Assembly: GCA_900545075.1 (NCBI GenBank) | Contig: UQXT01000120.1 | Location: 1-5,706 of the forward strand | Direction of reading: 5' to 3' | From: an uncultured Collinsella sp. | GTDB taxonomy: Bacteria > Actinomycetota > Coriobacteriia > Coriobacteriales > Coriobacteriaceae | DNA length: 5,706 nucleotides | Shown here: one piece after another, positions 1 to 5,654 of the stretch | How positions within the stretch are numbered: the stretch's first letter is position 1 | Layout: each line of letters begins with the position of its first letter | Translations under genes and position numbers: made by a program | Notes under the pieces: model-generated | The model's input: the letters and a program-made list of their open reading frames with translations, nothing else | Databases searched by the model: none | What the model was told of the DNA's origin: nothing

Positions 1-16
1 CATCAAAATCATCTCC
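1..16 (-). promoter_or_regulatory. Ribosome binding site and start codon of a gene running off the left edge
   Basis: On the minus strand a GGAG (13-16) is followed after nine bases by ATG (1-3). A second in-frame ATG lies at 10-12 but touches the GGAG, so the start at the window edge is better placed. Reading from 12 gives Met-Ile-Leu-Met. Mannose-family PTS operons usually place EIIB after EIIA, and EIIB proteins often begin with Met-Ile and a short hydrophobic strand. An EIIB gene is therefore a reasonable guess, but at most four codons are visible and the identity is inference. Confidence 0.4.
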
Positions 17-74
17 ACACGTAATAAAGGTAATGACAGGCGTGGCCCTTAGCTAGGGCTCGAACCAGAACTAA

Positions 75-494
75 CTAGAACTCTTCTTCTTCGACATCGG
101 CAAGCATGTCCGCCGCCTCACAAAGCATGATAAACGAACGTGATCCCTCGACCGCAGCTTTGGCCTTGTCTGCATCCAGGGAGTCCAGCTGTGTAGCCAT
201 TTCCACCAGCAGCGGCAAGTTCATTCCGGTGATCAACGTAAACGATCCGGCGGCCTGCCTCTGGATGAACTCGTTGTTTACGGAACCGCCAAAGATGTCA
301 GTTACGACAAACCACGTGTCGGCCGGATCCTTCGACTCCATCCAAGCATCGATAAGCGCTGCGACATCCCTCGTGTCGTCATCGACATAGGCGCACAGAC
401 ACTCGATTCGGTCGTTGGCGCCCATCAGGATCTCGAGAGAGCTTTTCATACCTTGGGCGAGATAACCATGACTCGCTAGCAATATCTTATTCAT
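75..494 (-). CDS. PTS system mannose/fructose/sorbose-family EIIA component
   Basis: This is a 139-aa cytoplasmic phosphocarrier of the mannose-type sugar phosphotransferase system. Proteins of this family take phosphate from HPr on a histidine and pass it to EIIB, which phosphorylates sugar carried by the EIIC/EIID membrane pair. The N-terminus has a beta strand ending in Ser-His-Gly, so His9 is the expected phosphorylation site. Further family landmarks are Asp66 in TDIFGGS (65-71), where Asp67 of E. coli ManX sits, and GMNLPLLVE (90-98). The length matches a free-standing EIIA domain, with no EIIB fused. The C-terminus ends in an acidic run (EEEEF). The start is supported by GGAGA (498-502) three bases upstream. 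The gene lies 149 bp downstream of a GntR regulator on the same strand and precedes another start at the window edge, so it is probably the first gene of a PTS operon. The sugar cannot be told from this domain. Confidence 0.93.
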   Translation of the reverse strand: MNKILLASHGYLAQGMKSSLEILMGANDRIECLCAYVDDDTRDVAALIDAWMESKDPADTWFVVTDIFGGSVNNEFIQRQAAGSFTLITGMNLPLLVEMATQLDSLDADKAKAAVEGSRSFIMLCEAADMLADVEEEEF

Positions 495-518
495 AGTTCT
501 CCAATATCAATAAGACGT

Positions 519-549
519 ACTATATTGTCATAACAAAGTATATTAGCAA
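519..549 (-). promoter_or_regulatory. Candidate promoter and operator for the PTS gene
   Basis: On the minus strand TTGCTA (544-549) and TATAGT (519-524) are separated by 19 bases, a long spacer. The would-be -10 ends 24 bases before the EIIA start codon. Inside the spacer lies TTGTCATAACAA (525-536), a 12-base palindrome with one mismatched pair. A palindrome between -35 and -10 is a classic repressor site, and a GntR-family protein is encoded next door. The hexamers are weak and the link to the regulator is inferred. An alternative -10 is TATACT at 537-542. Confidence 0.3.
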
Positions 550-606
550 TTTCCTTTTTGCGGTGCGTTAATTCTCTAATTCCGCGAACGGTAACAATTG
601 GTCGGT

Positions 607-636
607 AAAACGGCCGCTCCTTTTACAGAACGGCCG
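607..636 (-). terminator. Intrinsic terminator after the GntR gene
   Basis: On the minus strand, seven bases past the TAA stop, CGGCCGTTCT (636-627) can pair with GGAGCGGCCG (620-611). The stem has 10 bp including two G-U pairs, the loop is GTAAAA, and four T residues follow (610-607). The T tract is short, so termination may be partial. This would separate the regulator transcript from the PTS operon or let some readthrough into it. Confidence 0.55.
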
Positions 637-643
637 CCCTTGC

Positions 644-1348
644 TTACAGATAGAACTTCAGTCGCTCGGTGCAGTACACCTGACGGGAGATGAAAAGCGG
701 CTCTCCGCTTGGAGCATAACGTCTATCGACAAACAGAAGCAGCGGAGAGTCCAGCTCCACGTTAAGGTATGCCGCCTCGAGCTCGCTCGCATAGCAGACC
801 TCGAGCGTACGCGTGTTGGGGCCCATCTTGATCCCCTGGCGATCGAGTACCGCCATCAGCGAATCCTCGAGGGATTCATGCTCCAAAAAAGAAAGCGCAG
901 CGGAATAGCTATTGGTTTCCAGCATCGTGGGCTTGTCATCCACAAGGCGCAGACGACGACTACGCAATACCTTTTGGGTATCGTCTACGCCTAGGAACTT
1001 CGCGTCTCGCAGGCTTGGGAAGTCCCAGCCCATTGCGAGAACCCTGGTAGACGCCTGTTTTCCAGCAAGCTGGCACGAATGGGTAAAGCTCTCACGGTCG
1101 TCCGCGGCATACATCTGTGTGTCCGACGAAACGAACGTGCCCTTGCCGCGGGCCCTCTCAACAAGCCCAGCATCTTCCATTTCTTTAATTGCGGAGCGAA
1201 CCGTTATTCGGCTCACGCCAAATTGCTCGATGAGCTCCGCCTCGGTCGGAAGCTTATCTCCCGGGCGGTACGTGCCGTTGGCGATCGAATCAGAAAGCAC
1301 ACGAACAATCTGTTTGTACAGGGGGATAGCGCTATTTGCTTCAACCAT
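644..1348 (-). CDS. GntR-family transcriptional regulator with UTRA ligand-binding domain (HutC subfamily)
   Basis: This is a 234-aa DNA-binding regulator. Residues about 8-74 form the GntR winged helix-turn-helix: PLYKQI, GDKLPTEAEL, then FGVSRITVR (recognition helix), GLVER and the wing GKGTFV. Residues about 85-234 match the UTRA fold that binds a small effector, often a sugar phosphate or similar metabolite. Features there include RLRLVDDKPTMLE and, near the end, DRRYAPSGEPLFISRQVY. The length is normal for the HutC subfamily. An ATG nine bases upstream (1355-1357) would add Met-Val-Asp. I prefer the start at 1348 because AAAGG (1359-1363) lies 10 bases from it but only one base from the upstream ATG. 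The gene precedes the PTS EIIA gene on the same strand, so it probably represses that operon and is released by the imported sugar phosphate. That role and effector are inference. Confidence 0.92.
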   Translation of the reverse strand: MVEANSAIPLYKQIVRVLSDSIANGTYRPGDKLPTEAELIEQFGVSRITVRSAIKEMEDAGLVERARGKGTFVSSDTQMYAADDRESFTHSCQLAGKQASTRVLAMGWDFPSLRDAKFLGVDDTQKVLRSRRLRLVDDKPTMLETNSYSAALSFLEHESLEDSLMAVLDRQGIKMGPNTRTLEVCYASELEAAYLNVELDSPLLLFVDRRYAPSGEPLFISRQVYCTERLKFYL

Positions 1349-1398
1349 ATCAACCATACCTTTGCAAGGAATCAGCAGCTTATAGATAGATGACTTAT

Positions 1399-1425
1399 AT
1401 TGTATTAGAACTTTTTAGGAGTCCA
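1399..1425 (-). promoter_or_regulatory. Candidate promoter of the GntR gene
   Basis: On the minus strand TACAAT (1399-1404) resembles a -10 with one mismatch. TGGACT (1420-1425) matches four of six -35 bases at a short 15-base spacing. The surroundings are A/T-rich, unlike the flanking coding DNA. The -10 overlaps TATATTGT (plus strand 1396-1403), an octamer also present upstream of the EIIA gene (521-528). The assignment is weak. Confidence 0.3.
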
Positions 1426-1438
1426 TATATTTCCTAAA
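1414..1438. promoter_or_regulatory. Palindrome upstream of the GntR gene, possible operator
   Basis: TTTAGGA (1414-1420) and TCCTAAA (1432-1438) are perfect inverted 7-base arms around an A/T-rich 11-base centre. The element lies about 65-90 bases upstream of the regulator start and overlaps its candidate -35. A dimeric DNA-binding protein could bind here, either the GntR protein controlling itself or another factor. A short hairpin without function is also possible. Confidence 0.35.
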
Positions 1439-1570
1439 TGATTCGGTAAACGGGGTGTTATTTCACTTTAGCGGGATGCAGCGGCCACCCGCGGCATTCG
1501 TTATCAACCTAGCTAGGCTAGTCCACCCACATCGTCTCCAGTTCGCCGCAGAGCCGCGGCCCCATATGGG

Positions 1571-1576
1571 TATACT
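1571..1576 (+). promoter_or_regulatory. Possible -10 element for the peptidase gene
   Basis: TATACT lies 52 bases before the peptidase start and differs from the consensus -10 at one position. No convincing -35 is seen 16-18 bases upstream. A short CCCC-GCT-GGGG hairpin (1600-1610) sits between it and the ribosome binding site. The other bases of the gap (1441-1570) show no gene or further clear signal. Confidence 0.22.
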
Positions 1577-1628
1577 CTCGAGGATTCGACTCGATTCGCC
1601 CCCGCTGGGGCGTCAAAGGAGACTGCAC

Positions 1629-4600
1629 ATGCCCACCACCTCAACCGACCCGCGCGCCGCTGCCGCCGCACTGCTGGTGCCCGGCACTACCTGCCACGGC
1701 TTTGCCGTCGAGCGCTGCGAGACCGTGCCCGAGCTCGACTCGGACGCCTACGTGCTGCGCCACACCGCCTCGGGCGCTCGCCTGCTGTACCTGGCGTGCG
1801 ACGACGAAAACAAGGCCTTTGCCATTGGCTTTAAGACGCCGCCGGCCGATTCCACCGGCGTGTTCCATATTCTTGAGCACTCGGTGCTGTGCGGATCGGC
1901 CAAGTTTCCCGTCAAGGAGCCATTCGTCGATCTGATCAAGAGCTCCATGCAGACGTTCCTCAACGCCATGACCTACCCCGACAAGACCATCTACCCCGTC
2001 GCCACCACCAACGAGCAGGACCTGTACAACCTGATGGACGTGTACCTGGACGCGGTGTTCAACCCGGCCATCTATACCAAGCCCACCATTTTTGAGCAGG
2101 AGGGTTGGCACTACGAGCTGGACCTGCCGGAGGGCGCCGAGGGCGAGGGCAGCGCCGCGAGCCTGCGCGAGAGCACGCTGCGCTATAACGGCGTGGTGTT
2201 CAACGAGATGAAGGGCGCGCTGTCCGACCCCATGAGCGTGCTGGACGACGCCGTCAACGCCGCGCTCTATCCCGACACCGCCTATACGCACGAGAGCGGC
2301 GGCGACCCGCGCGCGATTCCCGCGCTCACCTACGAGCAGTTCCTGGATACGCATGCGCGCCACTACAATCCTTCCAACTCCTACATCACGCTCTACGGCG
2401 ACCTGGACGTGGACCGCGCGCTGGCCTTTTTGGACGAGCGCTATCTGTCGCAGCCGAGCGCCGCGAGCCGCCGCATGGACGCCGCCGTTGCCGCCGGCGA
2501 GGACCCGTCCACGCTGGCGCCCAATCCGCTGGGCGTGCAGGAGCCTGTGACCTGCGAGTATAAGCGCGTCGAGATGGCCACCACGCCCGAGAACGCCCTG
2601 GTGGGCCTGGGCCTGGTGCTGGGCAGCGCACTCGACCGTAAGCGCACGATCGCGGCGGACATCCTGTTCGAGGCACTGCTGGGTTCCAACGAGGCGCCGG
2701 TTAAGAAGGCCATTCTGGCCGCCGGCCTGGGCGGCAACGTGGTGAGCTACACCGCGGCCGAGAGCCTGCAGCCCTACGAGCTCATCATGCTGCAAAACGC
2801 GCAGCCCGGCGTGGCGCGCGAGCTGCGCCGCGTGTTCCAGGACGCCTGCCGCGACCTGTGCGAGCACGGCGTTCCGCGCGAGCGCCTGGAGGCCATCATC
2901 AGCAGCAACGAATACGACCTGCGCCAGCGCGACTACGGTATCGCCGACGGCGTGGCCATTGCGTGCGACGCGCTGAGCACCTGGCTCTACGATGACGACG
3001 CCGCGACGCTGGCGCTCAAGTACGGCCCGGTGTACGAGGAGCTGCGTGGCGAGCTGGACGGCAGCTACTTTGAGGACCTGCTGCGCGAGCTGGTGCTGCA
3101 GAACGATCACATGGCACTGGTCGAACTGGTGCCGGTGGATGCCGCCGAGGGTTCGGAGGGTGCCGAAGCCGCCGAGCTGGCAGCCAAGCGCGACACCATG
3201 ACCGATGCCGAGCTGGCCGATGTGGTCGAGCGCACGGCCGCGCTGCGTGCCGCACAGGAGGCCGAGGACACACCCGAGGCCAAGGCCACGCTGCCGCGCC
3301 TGCGTGTGTCCGACATTGGCGAGGCACGCCCCGAGCCGCCACTCGTTGTGGACACGACCGTGCCCATCCCCTGCCTGCGCCACGGCATCCCCACCAACCG
3401 TCTGGCCTACGCCATGCAGTATTTCGACCTGAGCTGCGTCGCGTTTGAGGACCTGCCCTATGTGACGCTGCTCTGCCGCCTGCTCAAACAGCTGTCCACG
3501 AGCGAGCACTCGGCCGAGGAGCTCGACAACTTGCTCGCCGGCAAGCTGGGCTTTTTGAGCTTTACGACCGAGGTCATGACCCAACCCGACGTGGACGGCG
3601 TGCGCCCCTACCTGCTGGTGAGCGCCGGCGCCCTGTCCGAGAAGATCGATGCGCTGGCGAGCCTGCCGCGCGAGGTGTGGTCGAGCACGCTTTTGCTCGA
3701 TGCCGACGCCGACCGCGTGCGCGACGTGCTCACGCAGATTCGCATTGGGCTTGAACAGGGCTTTATTAACAACGGTCACTCGGCGGCGCTCGGTCGCGCG
3801 ATGAGCTACAGCTCGCCTTCGGCCGTGGTGCGCGAGCAGCTTTCGGGCGTGGATTTCTACTTGTTCCTGCGCGATCTGCTCGAGCACTTTGACGAGCGAC
3901 TGGACGACCTGCGTGCCAAGCTTGCCGAGCTGGCAGGCCGCATCTTTGTGTCCGATGGCTGTCTGGCGAGCTTTACCGGCAGCGATGAGGACTTTAACGC
4001 GTACTGGGCCGCCGCGGGCGACCTGGGGCTGAACGCTGGCGACGGCACCGATGCCGGCCGCGACGCGCTCGTGGTGCCGACGCCGTGCGACCGCCACGAG
4101 GCTTTTGTTATCCCCAGTGACATCTGCTTTGCGGCAAGCGCGTGCGACCCGCGTCGCTTGGGGCTCGACGTGACAGGCGCCTGGGCGGTTGCCGCCAACG
4201 CGCTCTCCTACGACTACCTGTGGAACGAGATCCGCGTGAAGGGCGGCGCGTACGGCTGCGGATTCCGCGCGGCCGGCGAGCGTCAGGCGGCGTTCTACAC
4301 CTACCGCGACCCGGCAATCGACCCCTCGATTGAGCGCGTGGCGCGCGCAGGCGAATGGCTCGGCAGCTTTGAGCCCGACGAGGCCGCCTTTGAGGGCTTT
4401 ATCGTGAGCTGCGTGAGCGGCATGGACGCGCCGGTGAAGCCGTATGCGCTCACCAAGCGCCGCAACACGACCTATCTGGCTGGACTCGATCCGCATGCAC
4501 GCGAGGAGCGCCGCGCCCAGATGCTCGCCGCCACGCCCGGTGAGCTGCGCACTCTCGGCGCCGACGTGACGCGCATCGCAGCCGAGTCGCCAACCTGTGT

Positions 4601-4667
4601 CTTTGGCGGCCGAGACGTCATCGCCAAGAGCAACGCCGGCTTTAACGTCGTCGACCTGCTGGGCTAA
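1629..4667 (+). CDS. M16C-family zinc metallopeptidase (presequence protease / insulinase-like)
   Basis: This is a 1012-aa single-chain clamshell protease with two M16 halves. Relatives such as plant and human PreP degrade unfolded peptides enclosed in a central chamber. The inverted zinc motif HILEH is at 80-84 (His80, catalytic Glu83, His84), and the third ligand is probably Glu193 in FNEMKG. Further family blocks are VLCGSAKFPVKEPF (86-99), FLNAMTYPDKTIYPVA (110-125) and LYNLMDVYLDAVFNP (132-146). The C-terminal half carries the substrate-binding pair Arg869 and Tyr875 in RVKGGAYG, at the same spacing as in PreP. A charged Ala/Glu-rich stretch (about 503-565) fits the linker between halves. 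Acidic residues 166-182 look like a lineage-specific insert before the third zinc ligand. There is no signal peptide, so it is probably cytoplasmic. The open frame extends upstream to 1455, but AAAGGAG (1615-1621), seven bases before the ATG at 1629, and the absence of homology-like sequence before it fix this start. It is monocistronic, with its own terminator. Confidence 0.95.
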   Translation: MPTTSTDPRAAAAALLVPGTTCHGFAVERCETVPELDSDAYVLRHTASGARLLYLACDDENKAFAIGFKTPPADSTGVFHILEHSVLCGSAKFPVKEPFVDLIKSSMQTFLNAMTYPDKTIYPVATTNEQDLYNLMDVYLDAVFNPAIYTKPTIFEQEGWHYELDLPEGAEGEGSAASLRESTLRYNGVVFNEMKGALSDPMSVLDDAVNAALYPDTAYTHESGGDPRAIPALTYEQFLDTHARHYNPSNSYITLYGDLDVDRALAFLDERYLSQPSAASRRMDAAVAAGEDPSTLAPNPLGVQEPVTCEYKRVEMATTPENALVGLGLVLGSALDRKRTIAADILFEALLGSNEAPVKKAILAAGLGGNVVSYTAAESLQPYELIMLQNAQPGVARELRRVFQDACRDLCEHGVPRERLEAIISSNEYDLRQRDYGIADGVAIACDALSTWLYDDDAATLALKYGPVYEELRGELDGSYFEDLLRELVLQNDHMALVELVPVDAAEGSEGAEAAELAAKRDTMTDAELADVVERTAALRAAQEAEDTPEAKATLPRLRVSDIGEARPEPPLVVDTTVPIPCLRHGIPTNRLAYAMQYFDLSCVAFEDLPYVTLLCRLLKQLSTSEHSAEELDNLLAGKLGFLSFTTEVMTQPDVDGVRPYLLVSAGALSEKIDALASLPREVWSSTLLLDADADRVRDVLTQIRIGLEQGFINNGHSAALGRAMSYSSPSAVVREQLSGVDFYLFLRDLLEHFDERLDDLRAKLAELAGRIFVSDGCLASFTGSDEDFNAYWAAAGDLGLNAGDGTDAGRDALVVPTPCDRHEAFVIPSDICFAASACDPRRLGLDVTGAWAVAANALSYDYLWNEIRVKGGAYGCGFRAAGERQAAFYTYRDPAIDPSIERVARAGEWLGSFEPDEAAFEGFIVSCVSGMDAPVKPYALTKRRNTTYLAGLDPHAREERRAQMLAATPGELRTLGADVTRIAAESPTCVFGGRDVIAKSNAGFNVVDLLG

Positions 4668-4672
4668 TGCAC

Positions 4673-4717
4673 AAAGGTAGATTTTTAGGACATGCCTGAA
4701 AATCTACCTTTTCTTTT
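4673..4717 (+). terminator. Strong intrinsic terminator after the peptidase gene
   Basis: Five bases past the stop codon, AAAGGTAGATTTTTAGG (4673-4689) pairs with CCTGAAAATCTACCTTT (4695-4711). This gives an uninterrupted 17-bp stem with one G-U pair and a five-base loop, ACATG. TTTTCTTTT follows at 4709-4717. The structure ends the peptidase transcript and insulates the next gene. On the minus strand the T run is only three bases, so it acts mainly in the plus direction. Confidence 0.93.
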
Positions 4718-4759
4718 GCCGCTGCTTGGGCGGGGCAGCTCACCCCGTCCCACCAGTTT

Positions 4760-4816
4760 GTCTCGATCTGTAACATCTAGGCGGCAATATTGGCTCCAGA
4801 TGTTACAGATCGAGAC
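4760..4816. repeat. Inverted repeat 1 of an alternating four-copy motif
   Basis: GTCTCGATCTGTAACATCT (4760-4778) and its exact reverse complement (4798-4816) form a perfect 19-bp stem. The 19-base loop contains the small palindrome CAATATTG (4785-4792). There is no T tract on either side, so this is not a normal terminator. The same motif recurs about 25 bases further on. Confidence 0.92.
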
Positions 4817-4837
4817 GTTTCCGAATGGCGCCGACCC

Positions 4838-4900
4838 TTTGTCTCAATCTGTAACATCTAGATCCGATTTTGCCGAGCTACTGTTACAGATCGAGACAAA
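4838..4900. repeat. Inverted repeat 2 of the same motif
   Basis: TTTGTCTCAATCTGTAACA (4838-4856) pairs with TGTTACAGATCGAGACAAA (4882-4900) at 18 of 19 positions, the exception being A4846 opposite C4892. The loop is 25 bases. The left arm continues as TCTAG exactly as in repeat 1, while the right arm diverges after the core. The centres of the four motif copies lie about 40 bases apart in alternating orientation, as in BIME-type arrays. Confidence 0.9.
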
Positions 4901-4926
4901 CCGCCGCGAACACCCGCTCTTCGTCA

Positions 4927-4985
4927 AAACCACCACGAAGGGGATTCATGAACTGCCCCCTTTGCGATGACTTATGTGGTGGTTT
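4927..4985. repeat. Nested palindromic element
   Basis: AAACCACCAC (4927-4936) and GTGGTGGTTT (4976-4985) are perfect 10-base inverted arms. Inside them AAGGGG (4938-4943) pairs with CCCCTT (4957-4962), and the central loop contains the palindrome TTCATGAA (4945-4952). The result is a three-tier structure with a 13-base bulge on the right side. Function is unknown. Confidence 0.75.
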
Positions 4986-5002
4986 GGGTGTTTGCCCAGA
5001 TA

Positions 5003-5041
5003 AAACCTGCCAAAATAAACCTGTCCCTTTTTGGTAGGTTT
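5003..5041 (+). promoter_or_regulatory. Hairpin just before the 5-FCL ribosome binding site
   Basis: AAACCTGCCAAAA (5003-5015) pairs with TTTTGGTAGGTTT (5029-5041), 13 bp including one G-U pair in RNA, around a 13-base loop. AAACCT recurs inside the loop (5017-5022) and could instead pair with AGGTTT (5036-5041), giving two exclusive structures. The stem ends directly before the purine-rich ribosome binding region (5042-5052), so it could influence translation. It matches no riboswitch class that I recognise. Confidence 0.45.
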
Positions 5042-5057
5042 GGGAGAGAGGGCTGGG

Positions 5058-5654
5058 ATGGATAAGGTTGAGCTGCGACGGGCGGCGATTGCTCGGCGCG
5101 ATGCGATTGATTTGGATGTGCGGGCGGCGAAGTCTGCTGTTGTATGCGCGCGGCTTGTTGAGCTGATGGAACCCAGCGGCACTGCGGGCCAACGCACCGT
5201 TGCCGTCTATGCCGCCATGGGTTCCGAAGTCGACCCTGCCGCGTTTGCCGCAGCGGCCGCCAAACGCGGCTGGCGCGTGGCCTATCCGTGCATGCTCTCG
5301 GCAAGCGACGCCGCCGCATGTGGCCAGCGCATGTGCATGCGGGCAGTCTCTGCCGGCGATGCGTCCGAGGCACCGTTTATCACCCACCCCACGCGGGCCT
5401 TCGCGGCCACGGCCGTCGACAGCAGCCGCTTTCCTATCGTGCCTGCCGAAGCACTCGACATGATCGTCGTGCCACTCGTGGCCTTCGACCAAACCGGCGC
5501 GCGCCTGGGCTACGGCGGCGGCTGCTATGACCGCTACCTGCCCGTGCTTTCACCCATATGCCAAATCATCGGCATCGCCTTTGACGAGCAGCGTGTCGAC
5601 CACGTCCCCATCGACGCCCACGACCTGCCGCTACCCCACATCATCAGCGCCTAA
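5058..5654 (+). CDS. 5-formyltetrahydrofolate cyclo-ligase (5,10-methenyltetrahydrofolate synthetase)
   Basis: This 198-aa cytoplasmic enzyme uses ATP to convert 5-formyltetrahydrofolate to 5,10-methenyltetrahydrofolate, returning an otherwise dead-end folate to one-carbon metabolism. Recognisable blocks are the basic N-terminal helix (KVELRRAAIARRDAI, 3-17), YAAMGSEVD (51-59, substrate-site strand), VPLVAFDQTGARLGYGGGCYDRYL (138-161), which holds the nucleotide-binding glycine loop, and GIAFDEQRVDHVP (172-184). In the glycine loop Cys156 replaces the first Tyr of the usual GGGYYDR. The length is typical. ATG at 5058 is preferred over an in-frame TTG at 5031 because GAGGG (5048-5052) lies five bases upstream of the ATG and the TTG falls inside a hairpin arm. 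The first 37 codons rarely end in C, unlike the rest of the gene. The closest named homologues are E. coli YgfA (FAU1) and human MTHFS. Confidence 0.94.
   Translation: MDKVELRRAAIARRDAIDLDVRAAKSAVVCARLVELMEPSGTAGQRTVAVYAAMGSEVDPAAFAAAAAKRGWRVAYPCMLSASDAAACGQRMCMRAVSAGDASEAPFITHPTRAFAATAVDSSRFPIVPAEALDMIVVPLVAFDQTGARLGYGGGCYDRYLPVLSPICQIIGIAFDEQRVDHVPIDAHDLPLPHIISA

Larger units (their letters stand above)
4718..5057. other. Gene-free, hairpin-rich intergenic region
   Basis: Between the terminator and the folate gene I find no convincing protein gene over 340 bases. In order it holds two large inverted repeats built from four copies of one motif (4760-4900), a nested palindrome (4927-4985) and a hairpin next to the downstream ribosome binding site (5003-5041). 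A promoter for the folate gene should lie here. The best I can offer is TTGCCC (4992-4997) with AATAAA (5014-5019) at 16-base spacing, each matching four of six consensus bases. Confidence 0.7.

Noticed and set aside
44..60. Small hairpin GCCCT-N5-AGGGC between EIIA and the next start; TAGCTAGG recurs at 1510-1517
   Set aside because: The stem is only five base pairs with no T tract, and the recurrence is a short self-complementary word. This is too little to call a terminator or a repeat family.
1455..1628. Upstream in-frame extension of the peptidase gene (58 codons)
   Set aside because: It has no ribosome binding site for the early start and no family-like sequence. A strong AAAGGAG sits seven bases before the ATG at 1629, and the likely -10 lies inside the extension.
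1641..4496. 951-codon open frame antisense to the peptidase gene
   Set aside because: It is a shadow caused by high GC at the third codon position. Its translation is low-complexity (His/Val/Arg/Gln-rich) with no domain, and the sense frame is a full, motif-complete protease.
4692..4970. 92-codon plus-strand open frame
   Set aside because: It starts inside the terminator loop and runs through both inverted repeats, so its repeated SVTSR words merely mirror the DNA repeat. No ribosome binding site was seen.
4718..5057. 6S RNA beside the folate gene, as in E. coli ssrS-ygfA
   Set aside because: The structures here are separate short hairpins with repeated arms. There is no long rod with a central bubble, and that gene linkage is a proteobacterial arrangement.
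4884..5492. 202-codon minus-strand open frame
   Set aside because: Most of it is antisense to the 5-FCL gene and it has no recognisable domain. Only its last 21 codons have an independent start signal, noted separately as a finding.
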